From Antennarius striatus (lineage: Eukaryota; Chordata; Actinopteri; Lophiiformes; Antennariidae), in NCBI RefSeq assembly GCF_040054535.1, contig NC_090780.1, forward strand, positions 11,064,501-11,128,500: 64,000 bases of DNA, in the 5' to 3' direction. The notes beneath the pieces were generated by a model, which had not been told where the DNA came from, did no database searches, and saw nothing but the letters and a program-made list of their open reading frames with translations. Position numbers and translations under genes: made by a program. The stretch's first letter is position 1. Every line of letters starts with the position of its first letter. Positions 10,857 through 46,871 of this stretch are shown one piece after another.

Positions 10857-13530
10857 GTAAGAAAGGTAAGCAGGTCATAGATATTATTTACACGCTGTCT
10901 ATTTTTTTCTCTCTATGAATCGCACGTTTGGATATTTAATTGTTTTGAGCCTTTACAATTTGACCACAACACCATATTTTACCGGGATTGAATCAATTAT
11001 TATGATTACCGAATAAAATAGGATTTTACCGATTTTTTTGGTTCTCACAATGCACAAGTGTCATCTCTGTTGTCCGACCTTGATCGATACTTGATCGATG
11101 TGACATATTAGTGTGTGACATATTAGAACGACCCATTTACTGGATTTGTAAAATTGTTCGCAAAATAATTTGTGGGATTCATTTCTCACTTTTTTCCTTT
11201 TCAATCATAGCGTTTGTTTTCAGACAGCGCTCTCAACAATCTAACAGCATCCCGCTGTGAATATAATTGAGTTCAGTTTGCAATATTCATTAAAGTATCT
11301 GCTGGATACAAAACACTCAACAGAATTAATCCTCGCTGCAAAAATATATGATTGCATGTCGGTGGATTTAGTAGTAACACTGTGGACTCTGGGGTCCCAT
11401 AAACTTAGCTGCCCAATGGATCAAAAGTCGCTTGGAACTGGGTACAATGCAGCGCGTTCATGGGAACTTTTCATGAGCATTTGCAAAATGTTCAAATATG
11501 AGTTGGAATTTGTAGCCCAATCCACATTTCTTTTTTTCTTTTGGAGAGCAAATACATTTAACCATTGTTGGCACACCCCTGAGAGGAATTTAAAAAAAAG
11601 TAGCAGTAGGATTTCTATGAAATGTAAGATGGTGACAGAGATCTATATGTTACTACCGCCACAATGAATATTATTATTATCATGTTATTTGAATGGTATC
11701 ACCACGGTGATAAGGTTAATGCACAGCTGTTTGTGGCCACTCTTAGTCTCATAACCTCATGTTGTCTCTGCATCCCTGAGATTTCTTCAGGATTTTTAGT
11801 TGAGATAACATTTGCCTTTGAAAATAGTTATTTTTAACATGTGAGCAGGCACACAACCAGATTTCCCTGTGCCATCCTGATGAAATGATGTCCTTGATCT
11901 ATGTTCAAATTCACACTCATCTGGCTGTCGGCCGTAGCAGAGGCAATATAATTCCTTCAGCTGACAAAGTCCAGGTGGGGGGATAAAGTGTGTCTTCACT
12001 GAATGAAGAAGTGGGAATCATTAGCTGAGTTGTGGTAGCTGCAGATTTTTTCTTCTTTTTCTTTCATTAGCTGTAATCCAAGGTACAGCCGGTGGCCCTT
12101 AAGAAAATGATGAAAGAGAAACTGGTTCCACTGATTTATCTTGTAAAACACTCATAATTCTTCAAGGAAAATGTGAATTATGTTTTTCTGTAATTTAATA
12201 TAACTTGAATAAAAAAAATACCTGGGGTTCATTTTTGGTCATTCACCCATGGGATAAATGCTGTGTTTAAATTTTTATTTAACTAGTTTGATGATTCATG
12301 TGCATTGGATCAGACATTAAGTAAATGTCATGTCATGTGTGTTCTTGTGTTTTCCAAAAGATCTAGTTACCAAAAAACAAAAAACACCAAAGTGCAATGC
12401 TAGTCGTGATTTCATTGGAGTGATTATTGGCATCACTGTTGTCTACAAGTACACTGCAGAATTATATTACACACTACATTCGTTGAGTAATTTTTCAAGG
12501 TTTTAATTTTTTTTTTGGGACAAAGACATCTGTGTGTCTCTCTGTAGCCAAACCATCTCCCTGTTCATTTTGTGCATGAGTAGGATTGTACTCCCTCACC
12601 AGTCCATACATTTTGTGGGATTATAAATGGCAATCACCATCTTTGCTGAAGGCAACTCTTCTGTGAGTCATACATTACACATTAGCTAAAAGTCAACCAT
12701 AAGAAATGGTTTTTATAAGCATCTTAATGGTAAATGGCAAAACCTTGTCTGTCTTAGGTGAGTTAATGTATAAAAATAATGACAAAAATTCAAGCAAGCA
12801 CACTACCTTTTACTTTTCAATGTAAGTGAGATAGCCAGGTTTACATCAAGGTGGCCTTTATGATATGATTGAGACCTGATGGGAGCTACTTTGCAACTCG
12901 TAAGAGGATGAAATTTAGTCCTTATGCAAGATGATGATATGACTCTGTTCAGTGTTTTTGAAATAGCTGTAGGAAATGTTTTTTTTTATAGCTATATTCC
13001 ATGTCTATTTCAGAATCTCCAGCATTTATTTGCATTTCCTTTAGTCTCCCAGAGGCTTTTCTGGACCTCCAGCTTCACTTCATCCTAGTTTGCATAGGTC
13101 TGCCTAATTGGCTACTCCTTTTATGCACCATCCATTCATACTGTGACCTAGTGGTTCCATCCCGAAATCCCCCATCTGCTCCATGAGACAGCACAGAAAA
13201 TCCATTGGATTCTGGTTGTTTTTAATTCTACAAGTTACTTTCACACCTTGATTCTACTAATAGAGAAATGTGACAAAATAGAAACACCTTCCCCCACCTT
13301 TCTCTTACGATACCAAATGTCTGTTCCTCTGGGTAGAGGGTGGTTAATTCATCAGTGTAGGATGATTTTCCACCCACGGCCTCATTTAATTATTATATGG
13401 ATGAAAATCCAGCATTCATCACACTTTTCAAACCTTTCATTTTCTCCTTTGTTTGTTCCTCCAGGAATCTCACAGAAAATCATTTTAATGTACCTGGAAA
13501 AGTACGCTTTCACACACACGAACATACGAA

Positions 13531-13531
<1 letters not shown>

Positions 13532-13614
<83 letters not shown>
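13532..13614. repeat. (CA)n microsatellite
   Basis: An uninterrupted dinucleotide tract of about 83 bp. It gives spurious Thr/His- and Cys/Val-rich open frames on both strands. Confidence 0.97.
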
Positions 13615-13616
<2 letters not shown>

Positions 13617-14725
13617 GTATTTCTCAGTATGTGGGTGTAATTGCATGGGCTGGTGTTTTGTAACATCACGCGGCATTTCAGTGTGGAGATATTCTGACAG
13701 TAAGCTCAGAAAAAAAGGACACACAGATGAAATAAAATGACCGTTAGGAGATCTGCTAATAATAGAATTGATTATGCATTTCAGTCTGCAAATGGCACAT
13801 TTTTATGCACTATTACAGTGTCAGTATCAACACTGCAAGGCAGAATATGAAAAGTCACAGATAAACTTTTCAGTTCTTATTATTTTGGGTGATCCTCACC
13901 TAACGTTACAAACTACAACCAAGCTCTGTGAGTTTTTCAGCATGACTCATCTGAACTTGAACTTAAAAAAAAAAAAAAAACCCACAGCAGACCCACTGAC
14001 AATTTCCTTTGATTGGGTCCCTCATGCTTTCAAATCATGTGACTAATACTAAAATATTTTCTGATAAAGATTTAATAATGGCAGTCCTGAAAGTCATTAA
14101 ATATTCAATTGGAGAAATGCTTCAAATCAATCGTTATTTTTGAATTTGTGCATGTGTAAGATGTCTTTATGTGCCTTGATTGAACACAGCCCATCCCCTA
14201 ATCAGATATAATGAAAAATAAAAAAAAAACAAATTGGTGTGACCAAAACCTGCAGCATAATAGGAATTTATATTATCATACATGTCTGACTGCCCACATT
14301 CCTGCAGTTCAAGCCTTATCTTTTAACTATCATGTTTCCATGGCAACCTCAGTCACTGACTACAACCACATTCTATGTGATATCTTGGAAAATACACTTC
14401 ACTTGAAAGGTGACTTAAATACCCATAAATGTTTGATGCGGTCACTCAGCAGATGCGACTCTATGTTTGTCTTTCAAATAAAACGGCACATGGGATGTAA
14501 TTCCTAGAATGTTTCACTCCAGAAAATAACACACTACAGTAAAGACAGGTGTGTGTAGACTGGACAATAAAACCATTTTTCTTTTGATCACATGAGGTTA
14601 ATATTAAAAGATTAAAACAACAATGCACTAAACGTGTGTGTGTGTGTGTGTGTGAGAGAGAGAAAGAAAGAGACAGAAAAGGAGGGATAGATTAGTAGAT
14701 AATAGATAGACGTACAGACAGACAG

Positions 14726-14790
14726 GCAGGCAGACTGACTGACTGATTGACTGACTAATTGATTGATTGATTGATTGATCGATTGACCAA
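14726..14790. repeat. GACT/GATT tetranucleotide repeat near splice acceptor
   Basis: A run of GACT and then GATT units in the grm2 intron, ending roughly 40 bp upstream of the acceptor of the first coding exon. It may overlap the branch-point region. Confidence 0.85.
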
Positions 14791-14840
14791 TTGACTGATT
14801 GCTTCATTTGTCTCTTCTTTGAACTCAGGAATTATTCAAC

Positions 14841-14885
14841 ATGCTGTTCCCACCAGATGAAGGGATCTTCCTGCAGACGCTGTGA
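14841..14885 (+). other. grm2: upstream ORF in grm2 5' UTR
   Basis: An ATG 12 nt into the first coding exon opens a 14-codon frame (MLFPPDEGIFLQTL) that ends in TGA 52 nt before the main start codon at 14938. Its existence is certain from the sequence. Translation and any dampening of grm2 expression are inference. Confidence 0.6.
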
Positions 14886-14916
14886 ACCTCTGCTCAGCTT
14901 TACTCCACCCAGCTGA

Positions 14917-39037
<24,121 letters not shown>

Positions 39038-39555
39038 AACAGGTGCCCCTTGAAGCAAAGACCAGGCCGCAATGAATCATCCCTCCATCCCACAAGGCTG
39101 CATATGAAAGACCTCCATATGCCATTCAACTTACTGCAGAGAAGGTTCTGGGTAGACTGACTGTGGAAAGGGCAACTGTATGAAGGCAGAATGATGTTCC
39201 AGCAGTAAGCATCAATTGTAAAACATTTTTGTACAGATTTAATATGCTGTGATCTGGGGTTTCAATAGTTGTGATTTGATGAACTGTGCCTTGTACTAAA
39301 GTCTTGTCAGTTGGGTGCTTGTGAAGCGGTAGCGATATACAAAGATGGCTGCTCTTATTTATCCTTATAGTGCTGTGAATATATACACGTTGTAGAAAAA
39401 AATGCTGTGAAACAAATTTAACCCTTTGGTGACTAATTATAGTTAATGTGATGAAACATATGCATTCACACAATAGACATGTCAATGTAGACGGATACAA
39501 CAGTGTGTGCTTTTCTGTAATTTATGTAAATAAAATGTTTTTAATACCACAGTAT
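39038..39555 (+). other. grm2: grm2 3' UTR with poly(A) signal
   Basis: Begins after the TGA at 39035-39037. A canonical AATAAA is at 39529-39534, followed by a T-rich stretch. This places the grm2 3' end under 1 kb from the convergent rrp9 stop codon at 40402. Confidence 0.65.
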
Positions 39556-40366
39556 TAAATTCTATTATGTTTGAATATACAGTTCATATTTAAATAAATG
39601 CAGCTACCCAGAGACGAAGAACTCCCATACTTTTTTTCTCTACTAAATAACTTTAAAAAGTTTGTTCAACTTGAATTAACTGAGGTTTTTCCTTTCTGAT
39701 TTTACTAGTTAAAAAATATTCCAGTGATGCAGCATGAATTTGAATTCCTCTCCAATGTCAGTACTTGTTTAGCACAATTCCTGACATATCCTGATATAAT
39801 AAGAAGTAAAAAATTATCCCATTTTATTGTCCAACTCATTGCACAATTAAACAAAATAATGGTTATCAGAATTAATTTGTTTAAACTGAATTGTTAATGT
39901 GTTCTCCAGCATTACATTAGCAAATCACTGTTCTGAAAGGGGTGAAATGACTTCACCACTTATGTAAATTTTATAGACAGCTTCATTCAAGTCATTTAAA
40001 ATGATTGACTGGTATCTGAATGGACTTGCTTCAGTCAAGTTGCGTTTTCTTTGATTGCAGGTCAAACAGTTCAACAAGGTTTTCTATGAACAAAGAAATT
40101 ACTTTCTTGTAGTTACAATTGTCTGACGTTGACAGGCTGACATTAACCTGAGCAGAGCCGGTTACCATGACAATGCAGACCCGAGCTGACAGTAATCATC
40201 AAAAAACAAACAAACAAATAAACAAACATTTTCAACAGGATTCACTTAAGAAAATAAGCAAGACATAACTGCTAAAATCACAGACTGAGCAATAAAATGT
40301 ACATATACGCCAAATTACTTCTCATAAGGAGGATAAATAAAACATGACACATAATTTTTTTAAGCA
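39556..40366. other. intergenic spacer between convergent genes
   Basis: AT-rich DNA between the grm2 and rrp9 3' ends, with no supported gene. On the minus strand ATTAAA (40372-40367) is a candidate poly(A) signal for rrp9, about 30 nt past its stop codon. Confidence 0.5.
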
Positions 40367-40401
40367 TTTAATTTCCAAAATGAAAAACATTAAGCAGCCC
40401 A

Positions 40402-43400
40402 CTATTCAGTCGTCTTTGGTTCTTCTGGTTTTGGAGGTTTCCTCTTGAGTGGAATAATATAAATTCCATTCTTGGCATCTTTTATTCTCCACCATCGGCC
40501 CAACCTGAAGAATGAAAAACATCACCATTATAATCAATTTTATGGAACAGAAGATAGTGGGAGATTGTTTTACGAGCTCTTCCTCTTACTTCAGATAAGA
40601 TACTATGTTCTTGCAGTTTGCAGGTGGGTCCTTTATTTTCCCCAACATATTTCAAGTTTTTAAGTGGAATCATATAATTTCAAACAAAAGTTTGTCTACC
40701 GCCCCCCATCTGGCCTGATAGCACTGCATTTGGGGAGTCTTTTTATAGACATTCCTAAAAAGAAATAGATCCCTTTTCAGGCTTCAAGTGATGTTCAGGT
40801 GGTCGACTCCGTTAGCGGTCAGAGCCCACAACAACAACCCCTGGTGAGTAATTATGATTTAAACCACACTTAATGAGATATTTTAAATTTGGGACCAACT
40901 GATATTGATTTAACAGTAATCAATACCAATACAGACCAATACTGATATCTGGAACAGACTATATAAATGTATATTTTTATTTGCATTATAAATTAAAATA
41001 ATTACAATATACCACCATAGTAAATTCCTATGCTGTATTACACTACCCCATTTTCTACTTCTGCTTATCACTTTGGATGCCAATTTTGTGCTTATAGCTT
41101 GTTAGTTTACAGATTCAGATTAAGACCCTTATAAACAACTATTTCTAACTTGATTTACTTTTTCAGCAGTCTCACTGAAAGCTGGATTTAGCATTCGATG
41201 TTACTCTGTCTTTCAGGTTACCACCATGTACAGTACATCAACACTAATGCAGAATTAAGAGGAAAGCAGGAAATATGGTTTCATAAAGAATAGCTGTCTG
41301 ATGAGACAGGAGAGTTCTCCTCACCTTCACTCAATGATGGCAGTAAGAGAACATATCTAAGTGGAATGCGCCACCCTCTAATCTGAATCTGGAATGTCTT
41401 ATTTATACAAGAGTCCATGTTTGTTTGAGTCATGTTTGTAAGCAATAAAAAAAAAAGTTACATTTAGTAATTTTGCATATGCAATTTCCTCCGGGATTAA
41501 TAAAGTATCTATCTATCTATCTATCTAATTCCTGCAATTTTTGTAGTTTGGCATTTTTTTAACTTCAATTACCTTTTAAAATGATCCAAGGAGATCAATG
41601 GTCAAATTAAACAACTGCTGTTATTATAACTGATTTAGCTGCAGGTTTATAACTATGCTCTGCACAATATAAACAATAAATGCTGATCATTACAAGTTAT
41701 TTCATGACACTTATAAAAAAAAAAAATCCCACTGTAAACCATAAAACTAGTATTCCAGCTTCTTTCTATGCACTGATCTCATCAAGATTGCATCACCTCT
41801 GAATAAAACTGGGACCAACCGATGCGCCACTGCAGATATTTGTGACAGCAGAAGAGTGATGGATTAACACTGGCATCTAGTGGATGTTTCTTTCACTGAA
41901 CATGAATCTGTGCTGACATTAGGTAGTTAATAGGAACCCCACTGACAGTTTCCATGGAAACACAATCATTAGCAGAGTTACCTGTGCTCCTGTCCAACTC
42001 CTGCCACCAAGAACTGACCAGAGCTCGAAAACTTGAGACTGTTGACAAATCCGGACTGAAGGAGAAGAGAAGGAAGAGATCGAATATTTCGTGACTGCTA
42101 TTGCAGTGGCTGCAAATTATGTGTATAACTGGCTTAGAAACACATTGTGTTAATGGAATTGTTTCTGATGGAAGAGGGAATGAGAGCTTACCACAGGCAC
42201 GCTGTATAATGGCTGCAGCCCACGGTAATTCTGTTCACACTTCCACAGCTGCACCTGTGAGTTGTGTGAGCCTGTACAGAACAACCATTGTAACTTTAAG
42301 CACTACAGACATCTTAAATGTAACTTACATACAGCTATCTGCAGCTACAGGTCTACTAAAGGACATGTAATCAAATTTGTTTAATATAATAACTTTGTAT
42401 TTGTACAAGACAGCTGTGAAAGGCTTCATTTAAATTTAATGCATCTTGCCCATTGTGAAGTGTCAGTACGTGTTCATAACAGGCTCATGAAAAAGATTCT
42501 CACAGCCAGATGCACCTGAGGCGACAGTATCCGAGTTCTGAAGTGCGGCGACTGAAACCACCCAATGAGACTGCTCCAGTCCTACATCACCATGGCAACC
42601 ATGCGCCTGCTTAACTGTGCAGAGAGGCTTCTTCTTGTTGACGCTCCAAAGACACACAGAGCTGGGGTCATATGGAAAATTGGAAGGATGCACAAAAAAA
42701 GAGACAAACACGACTGGATATATTAACGTGAAACAAATTTGGGGGGAAAAAACCTGCAAGAGCTTGAAAACTGTCTCACCCATCATCAGCTCCTGTTATC
42801 ATATGTTCTTCATTTATAAGCTGCACACAGTCAATGGAACTCCTGTTAGACAGAATTACAAGAACAGACTTAAATAACAGGAACTGAGTGATATCCAGAC
42901 ACTGTACACGTGTCAATCTAATCAGAGTTCATTAGCTTTGGCCCTGTTTGTTAATCTACTTTATGTATGACTTCATGGATTAGATTTCTAGCAGACAAGC
43001 TAGATGCTATATCAGCTCCCCACATCTAATTGTGTTACCAAACTAAAATTTAAGGTATCTGTAGCATTTAATTCCATAATATTTGAGTCACTACAACAAT
43101 ATATTTCAAGTTTATGTGAAGTATAATATCTGTCAGGGAAAAATATTTAGTGACCTTTTAATAAGGCCTTTATTCAATGCCTCCAAAATAAATCAACATT
43201 CTTACTTTTTTCAACGGTCACTGAGTTTCACAGCAATGATTAATTGTGTGATAGTGTACATTTTTTAACTGACACTGATTTCCTGAGATGGCTAGCATTA
43301 CTTGAAAACCATCTTGACGTCACATTTTTAGTCCATTTATTTATTCTATTTTATTTCACTTTAATTTGAAAATGCTTTTTGTTAAAAGAAATAAACTCAG

Positions 43401-45999
43401 CCACGTAAACCTCATTACCTTGCCTTTATTTTTATGCAATTACAATGTTAAGCAGGAAAACATATCGGCAATAAAACTTACCAAAGGCAAAAATCTTTCA
43501 GATTAAAGCTGCTCACAACTTATATTGTTGTGATGTAACTCAAAGAAAAAATTACATTTCTCATCTTAAACAGATACAATTTCCTAGTGTTTCTTAATAA
43601 TGTGTGCCTTAACTCTGCTTTCATGGGGCTTTGTCAAGAAATCAACAAATCTGAACTCAGTGTAAAACAGCGAGAAACTCACTCGTGGCCATGAAACACC
43701 AGCTGAGATTCCTCTGCAATTTTCCACACCCTCACTGAGCGGTCCCTTCCTCCTGCAGTCACACAACACTCCCGGCTCAGGGCATCCAATCCTGTGATGG
43801 CATCCTGATGTCCAAAACTACAAGGAATGACAAAGGAAGATTAAGTTCAACATGAAACATAAATACAAGTGTTTTGTGGTGAGATACCTTATTTTCCAAT
43901 TAGTTACTCACAGAGTTTCGACATACGCGTTCTCGGCTACGTTCCATACTTTTACTGAGCGATCATGTGAGGCACTGTAAAGATCATGAGTTCCTTTCCT
44001 AAATGAAAGACCCTGAGATGGAAAGGACATTTGTCACCAGACCTTAGAGATACAGCAGATTCTCTGAAGATAAAAAAAAAAGGAAAGTCTTAAAGCTGAG
44101 AAAGAATGGAGGGAGCCCTTACCGACACTGGACCTTTGTGTCCGGTGAATTTGTATAAATGTTTACATGTCTCTGCCTCCCAGATCATGATCAGTTTGTT
44201 CATGTCTCCAGTGGCCTAAAAAGATGTTTGAAAGTCTTCATTTGCAGCATAAATATATATTTTGGTAAAGCAGAACAAATTTTCAAACAAAAGGAAATAA
44301 ACATGCTGAAGAAAAACGACTCACCAAATATTTTCCATCTGATGAAATAGCCATGCATAGGATATGGACAGTATGTCCAACATGTTGATCTTCTGTGCCT
44401 TTTCTTCCACCAGGTATTGTGTGCAGTTTCTTCCCACTCTCAAAATCCCCTGAAAATATAAGAAAATGAATAAACTGACAACACCAATTATTATCCTCAG
44501 GAACAGAACAATTTTCGGATTTAGGATAGAAGTGGTTTTCATATATACACACATTTGATGATGGAGCAGTCCTTGGATGCAGAAAAAATGTACTTATCAT
44601 CAGAAGTGATGACTAGACAGGTAATGGCAAGTTTGTGCCCTCTTAACACTCTGATCTCCGAAGCATCTGGTGGCAAAAACTAACAAAGGAAAAAGTCAAA
44701 TTTTAATGAACAGCTTTGTCACTAAGAACAACAGAAAGAAGAGGAAAAATTCCCATACTTACATCCTTGGCAATAAATCGTTGAAGCTTTCCTTTTTGTT
44801 CAAGCTGAGTGAGAAATCACAATCAAAACCAGATCGATAACACATGGACTTTAACAAATATATGATGTGATCAGTAACATAGGTTTTACTTCTGAAATCT
44901 GGTTGGACACAATGAAGTCAATAGCATAAATATACAATTATTTCATGACAGGTTTAGTATTATTATCTTCACTACAACTGCCTAATTTATTGCAAAATAA
45001 CAGTGAATAATTGTAAAGGCATTTTAGGAAAAGAAACTTTCCGGAGTTTGTTTTTTGTTTGTTTTGCTGGCTTGTGTTTATCAATTTAGCAGTAATGTAT
45101 TCTGTGTCATTGGCCAGAGTGGCAAACATCTTGCATCAAGTGAGTCAAAGACAGATGTGACAGAGTGAAGCTGGTAATTTATTCATCACACAGTAACTGA
45201 AATGAAAAGGTATAGGTACGAAGTAATCAGGAGTATAATAATAATAATGTGAGTCTCATGACAGTGTCTGTAGAGGCAATCACATTTGTTAATACAGAAG
45301 AAAATCTTACCACGTCTTCCTGAAGACGTCCTGCAATCAGATCAGTTTCGAACAACTCTTCTTCTGCTTTATTTTCCTCTGATGAGAGAAGATCAATCAA
45401 TAAATATAAAATGGTATAATCAATGACATTATACCTCCAAACTCTATGGGTGAATCAAGCTTACCTTCCTCTCTTAACTGATCAAGGTAAAGTTTAGCTA
45501 ATCTAAGCTTCTTCTCCTGTGGTGTTTCTTCGTAATCAATGTCTTCATTTGACTGTCTTTTCTTGGTCCCTACATAACTGTGAAAAACAAAAAACATTAA
45601 AACTAATATACATCTGTTATGTTTATACTAAAAGCACAATTATAAATCTGTTATAGAATAGCGCATATCACCAACTAACCTCTCTGTTTCAGAGTCGCTG
45701 GATATCTCTTCATTATGCTTAGATTTTGGTTTCTTCGTTCGTATTTTGGTCTTTCCAGCCGAGTCCCCTTCACCCTTTAGTAACAAAACCAGAGGGCATG
45801 ACATGAATTACAACATACAACTACACATCAGGGCTTTACATATAAAAACGAAGCATGGCTGAACCTAATGATAAGTTAGCATTAGAGTGAATTAGCTTGT
45901 GTGCTAATAGCCCATATTCCTTACCTTTCGTTTTGGTAACTCTACAACTTTCCCCTTTTTGGGATTTTGTTTTGTCTTTATAAAGAAAGATGAAGACAT
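40402..45999 (-). CDS. rrp9: U3 snoRNP WD40 protein RRP9 (U3-55K)
   Basis: RRP9 binds the U3 snoRNA B/C motif and acts in nucleolar 18S rRNA processing within the SSU processome. Fifteen exons join in frame (transcript order): 45999-45925, 45774-45680, 45577-45465, 45378-45311, 44804-44763, 44679-44553, 44449-44325, 44215-44123, 44012-43912, 43817-43683, 42842-42780, 42661-42516, 42271-42192, 42055-41982, 40504-40402. This gives 479 aa plus TAG (human 475). The N-terminus is Lys-rich (nuclear signal) with NEEISSDSE, then TPQEKKLRLAKLYLDQLREE. WD40 repeats follow from about residue 130 (EIRVLRGHKLAITCL, HDRSVKVWNV, GRDRSVRVWKI, GADDGSVCLW), ending LGRWWRIKDAKNG. Exon 12 has two possible in-frame donors 12 nt apart; the one giving ASGSHNS matches human spacing. 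It is convergent with grm2 and divergent from the BEN-domain gene. Confidence 0.96.
40505..41981 (-). other. rrp9: last rrp9 intron with LINE tail fragment
   Basis: An AT-rich 1.5-kb intron. On the + strand, CAATTTCCTCCGGGATTAAT then AAAGTATC and (ATCT)n at about 41485-41527 is the terminal piece of a CR1/Rex-type LINE. The same tail appears on the minus strand at 48287-48365. Nothing else was recognised. Confidence 0.65.
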
Positions 46000-46569
46000 T
46001 ATCAAACGCGTTTCAGAATAGACGATATCAATAGATATCGTTAACTGCTCCACCTGATACAAATCTAGTTTGAACCCACATGGGCGCAGTGCAACCTATC
46101 TTAGATCCTGAAATCACATGGGGTACTCGTCACTGATTGGACAAATAAAAATTTTTTACACTATGGTCCCGCCTTCAATACAATTCTGACTACCCATTGG
46201 TTACTTTGCTTGTTTTCGATCAGCAGGAAACTGTACTAGGGGCAAACACTTCCCTCGGGGAATGTGTTTTCGCACCTTTGTTCCGCGTATTATTGTGAAA
46301 TTATAAATTTCGTCATGCAATGATGCTATACCGATGTACACCATACATAGTAGAAGATACAATTAGCTTTCGTATTTCAAACCTATTTTACTAGAAACGT
46401 TTTGAGCTGTTATTAAAAATGAGCGCTAATTGTACCAGGATCCATAAACTGTATTACTGCAGTAGTACTACTACTTCCTCTACTACGCAGTATTTCCATG
46501 TACTGCGCTGTCTCGGTCATCACTGGGTGTGTTAACAGTGAACAGAGCTAAGTCAAGCTAAACGGCCAG
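46000..46569. promoter_or_regulatory. putative bidirectional promoter, rrp9 / BEN-domain gene
   Basis: The rrp9 ATG (45999, minus) and the putative first exon of the BEN-domain gene (ending 46569, plus) face away from each other over under 600 bp. Two inverted CCAAT motifs (ATTGG at 46136-46140 and 46196-46200) lie between them, and no TATA box is evident. A shared, housekeeping-type promoter is inferred. Confidence 0.5.
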
Positions 46570-46871
46570 GTGAGCTTCCTCTGAACTATCTAACATCAAA
46601 TATCGTCCTTTTTGATATGAACATTGTTGACAGTCTGTGCCACTTCGTGGCCCCAGTTGGAGGCAATCTGGGGACGAGTAGGAGGGGTTGTGGAGACGGG
46701 GAGGGGAGTCCGAGGGGAACTTTTCGTTGTTTCTCTTGTAATGAACTACGGTCGTTCAGCGGCGGTGGAAAGTTTGACTAAAGTTTCATTCAGTCTTGTG
46801 TGAATAAGCAATACTCCAAATGTTGTATGCACTAACATAGTGTTACCCTCCCCAGGTTCATACTTTACCCC

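Larger units (their letters stand above)
10857..14828 (+). other. grm2: first intron of grm2
   Basis: AT-rich intron holding no gene that I can support. It contains a long (CA)n tract (13532-13614), a short (GT)n plus (GA)n tract (about 14633-14665) and a GACT/GATT repeat run (about 14726-14790) that ends about 40 bp before the acceptor TTTGAACTCAG. Open frames here are microsatellite-driven or short. Confidence 0.5.

Noticed and set aside
13248-13724. Several overlapping open frames on both strands
   Set aside because: They consist largely of (CA)n-encoded Thr/His or Cys/Val repeats and have no conserved flanks.
40505-45924. Intronic snoRNAs in rrp9
   Set aside because: Introns of ribosome-biogenesis genes often host them, but I found no convincing C/D or H/ACA box pairs by eye.
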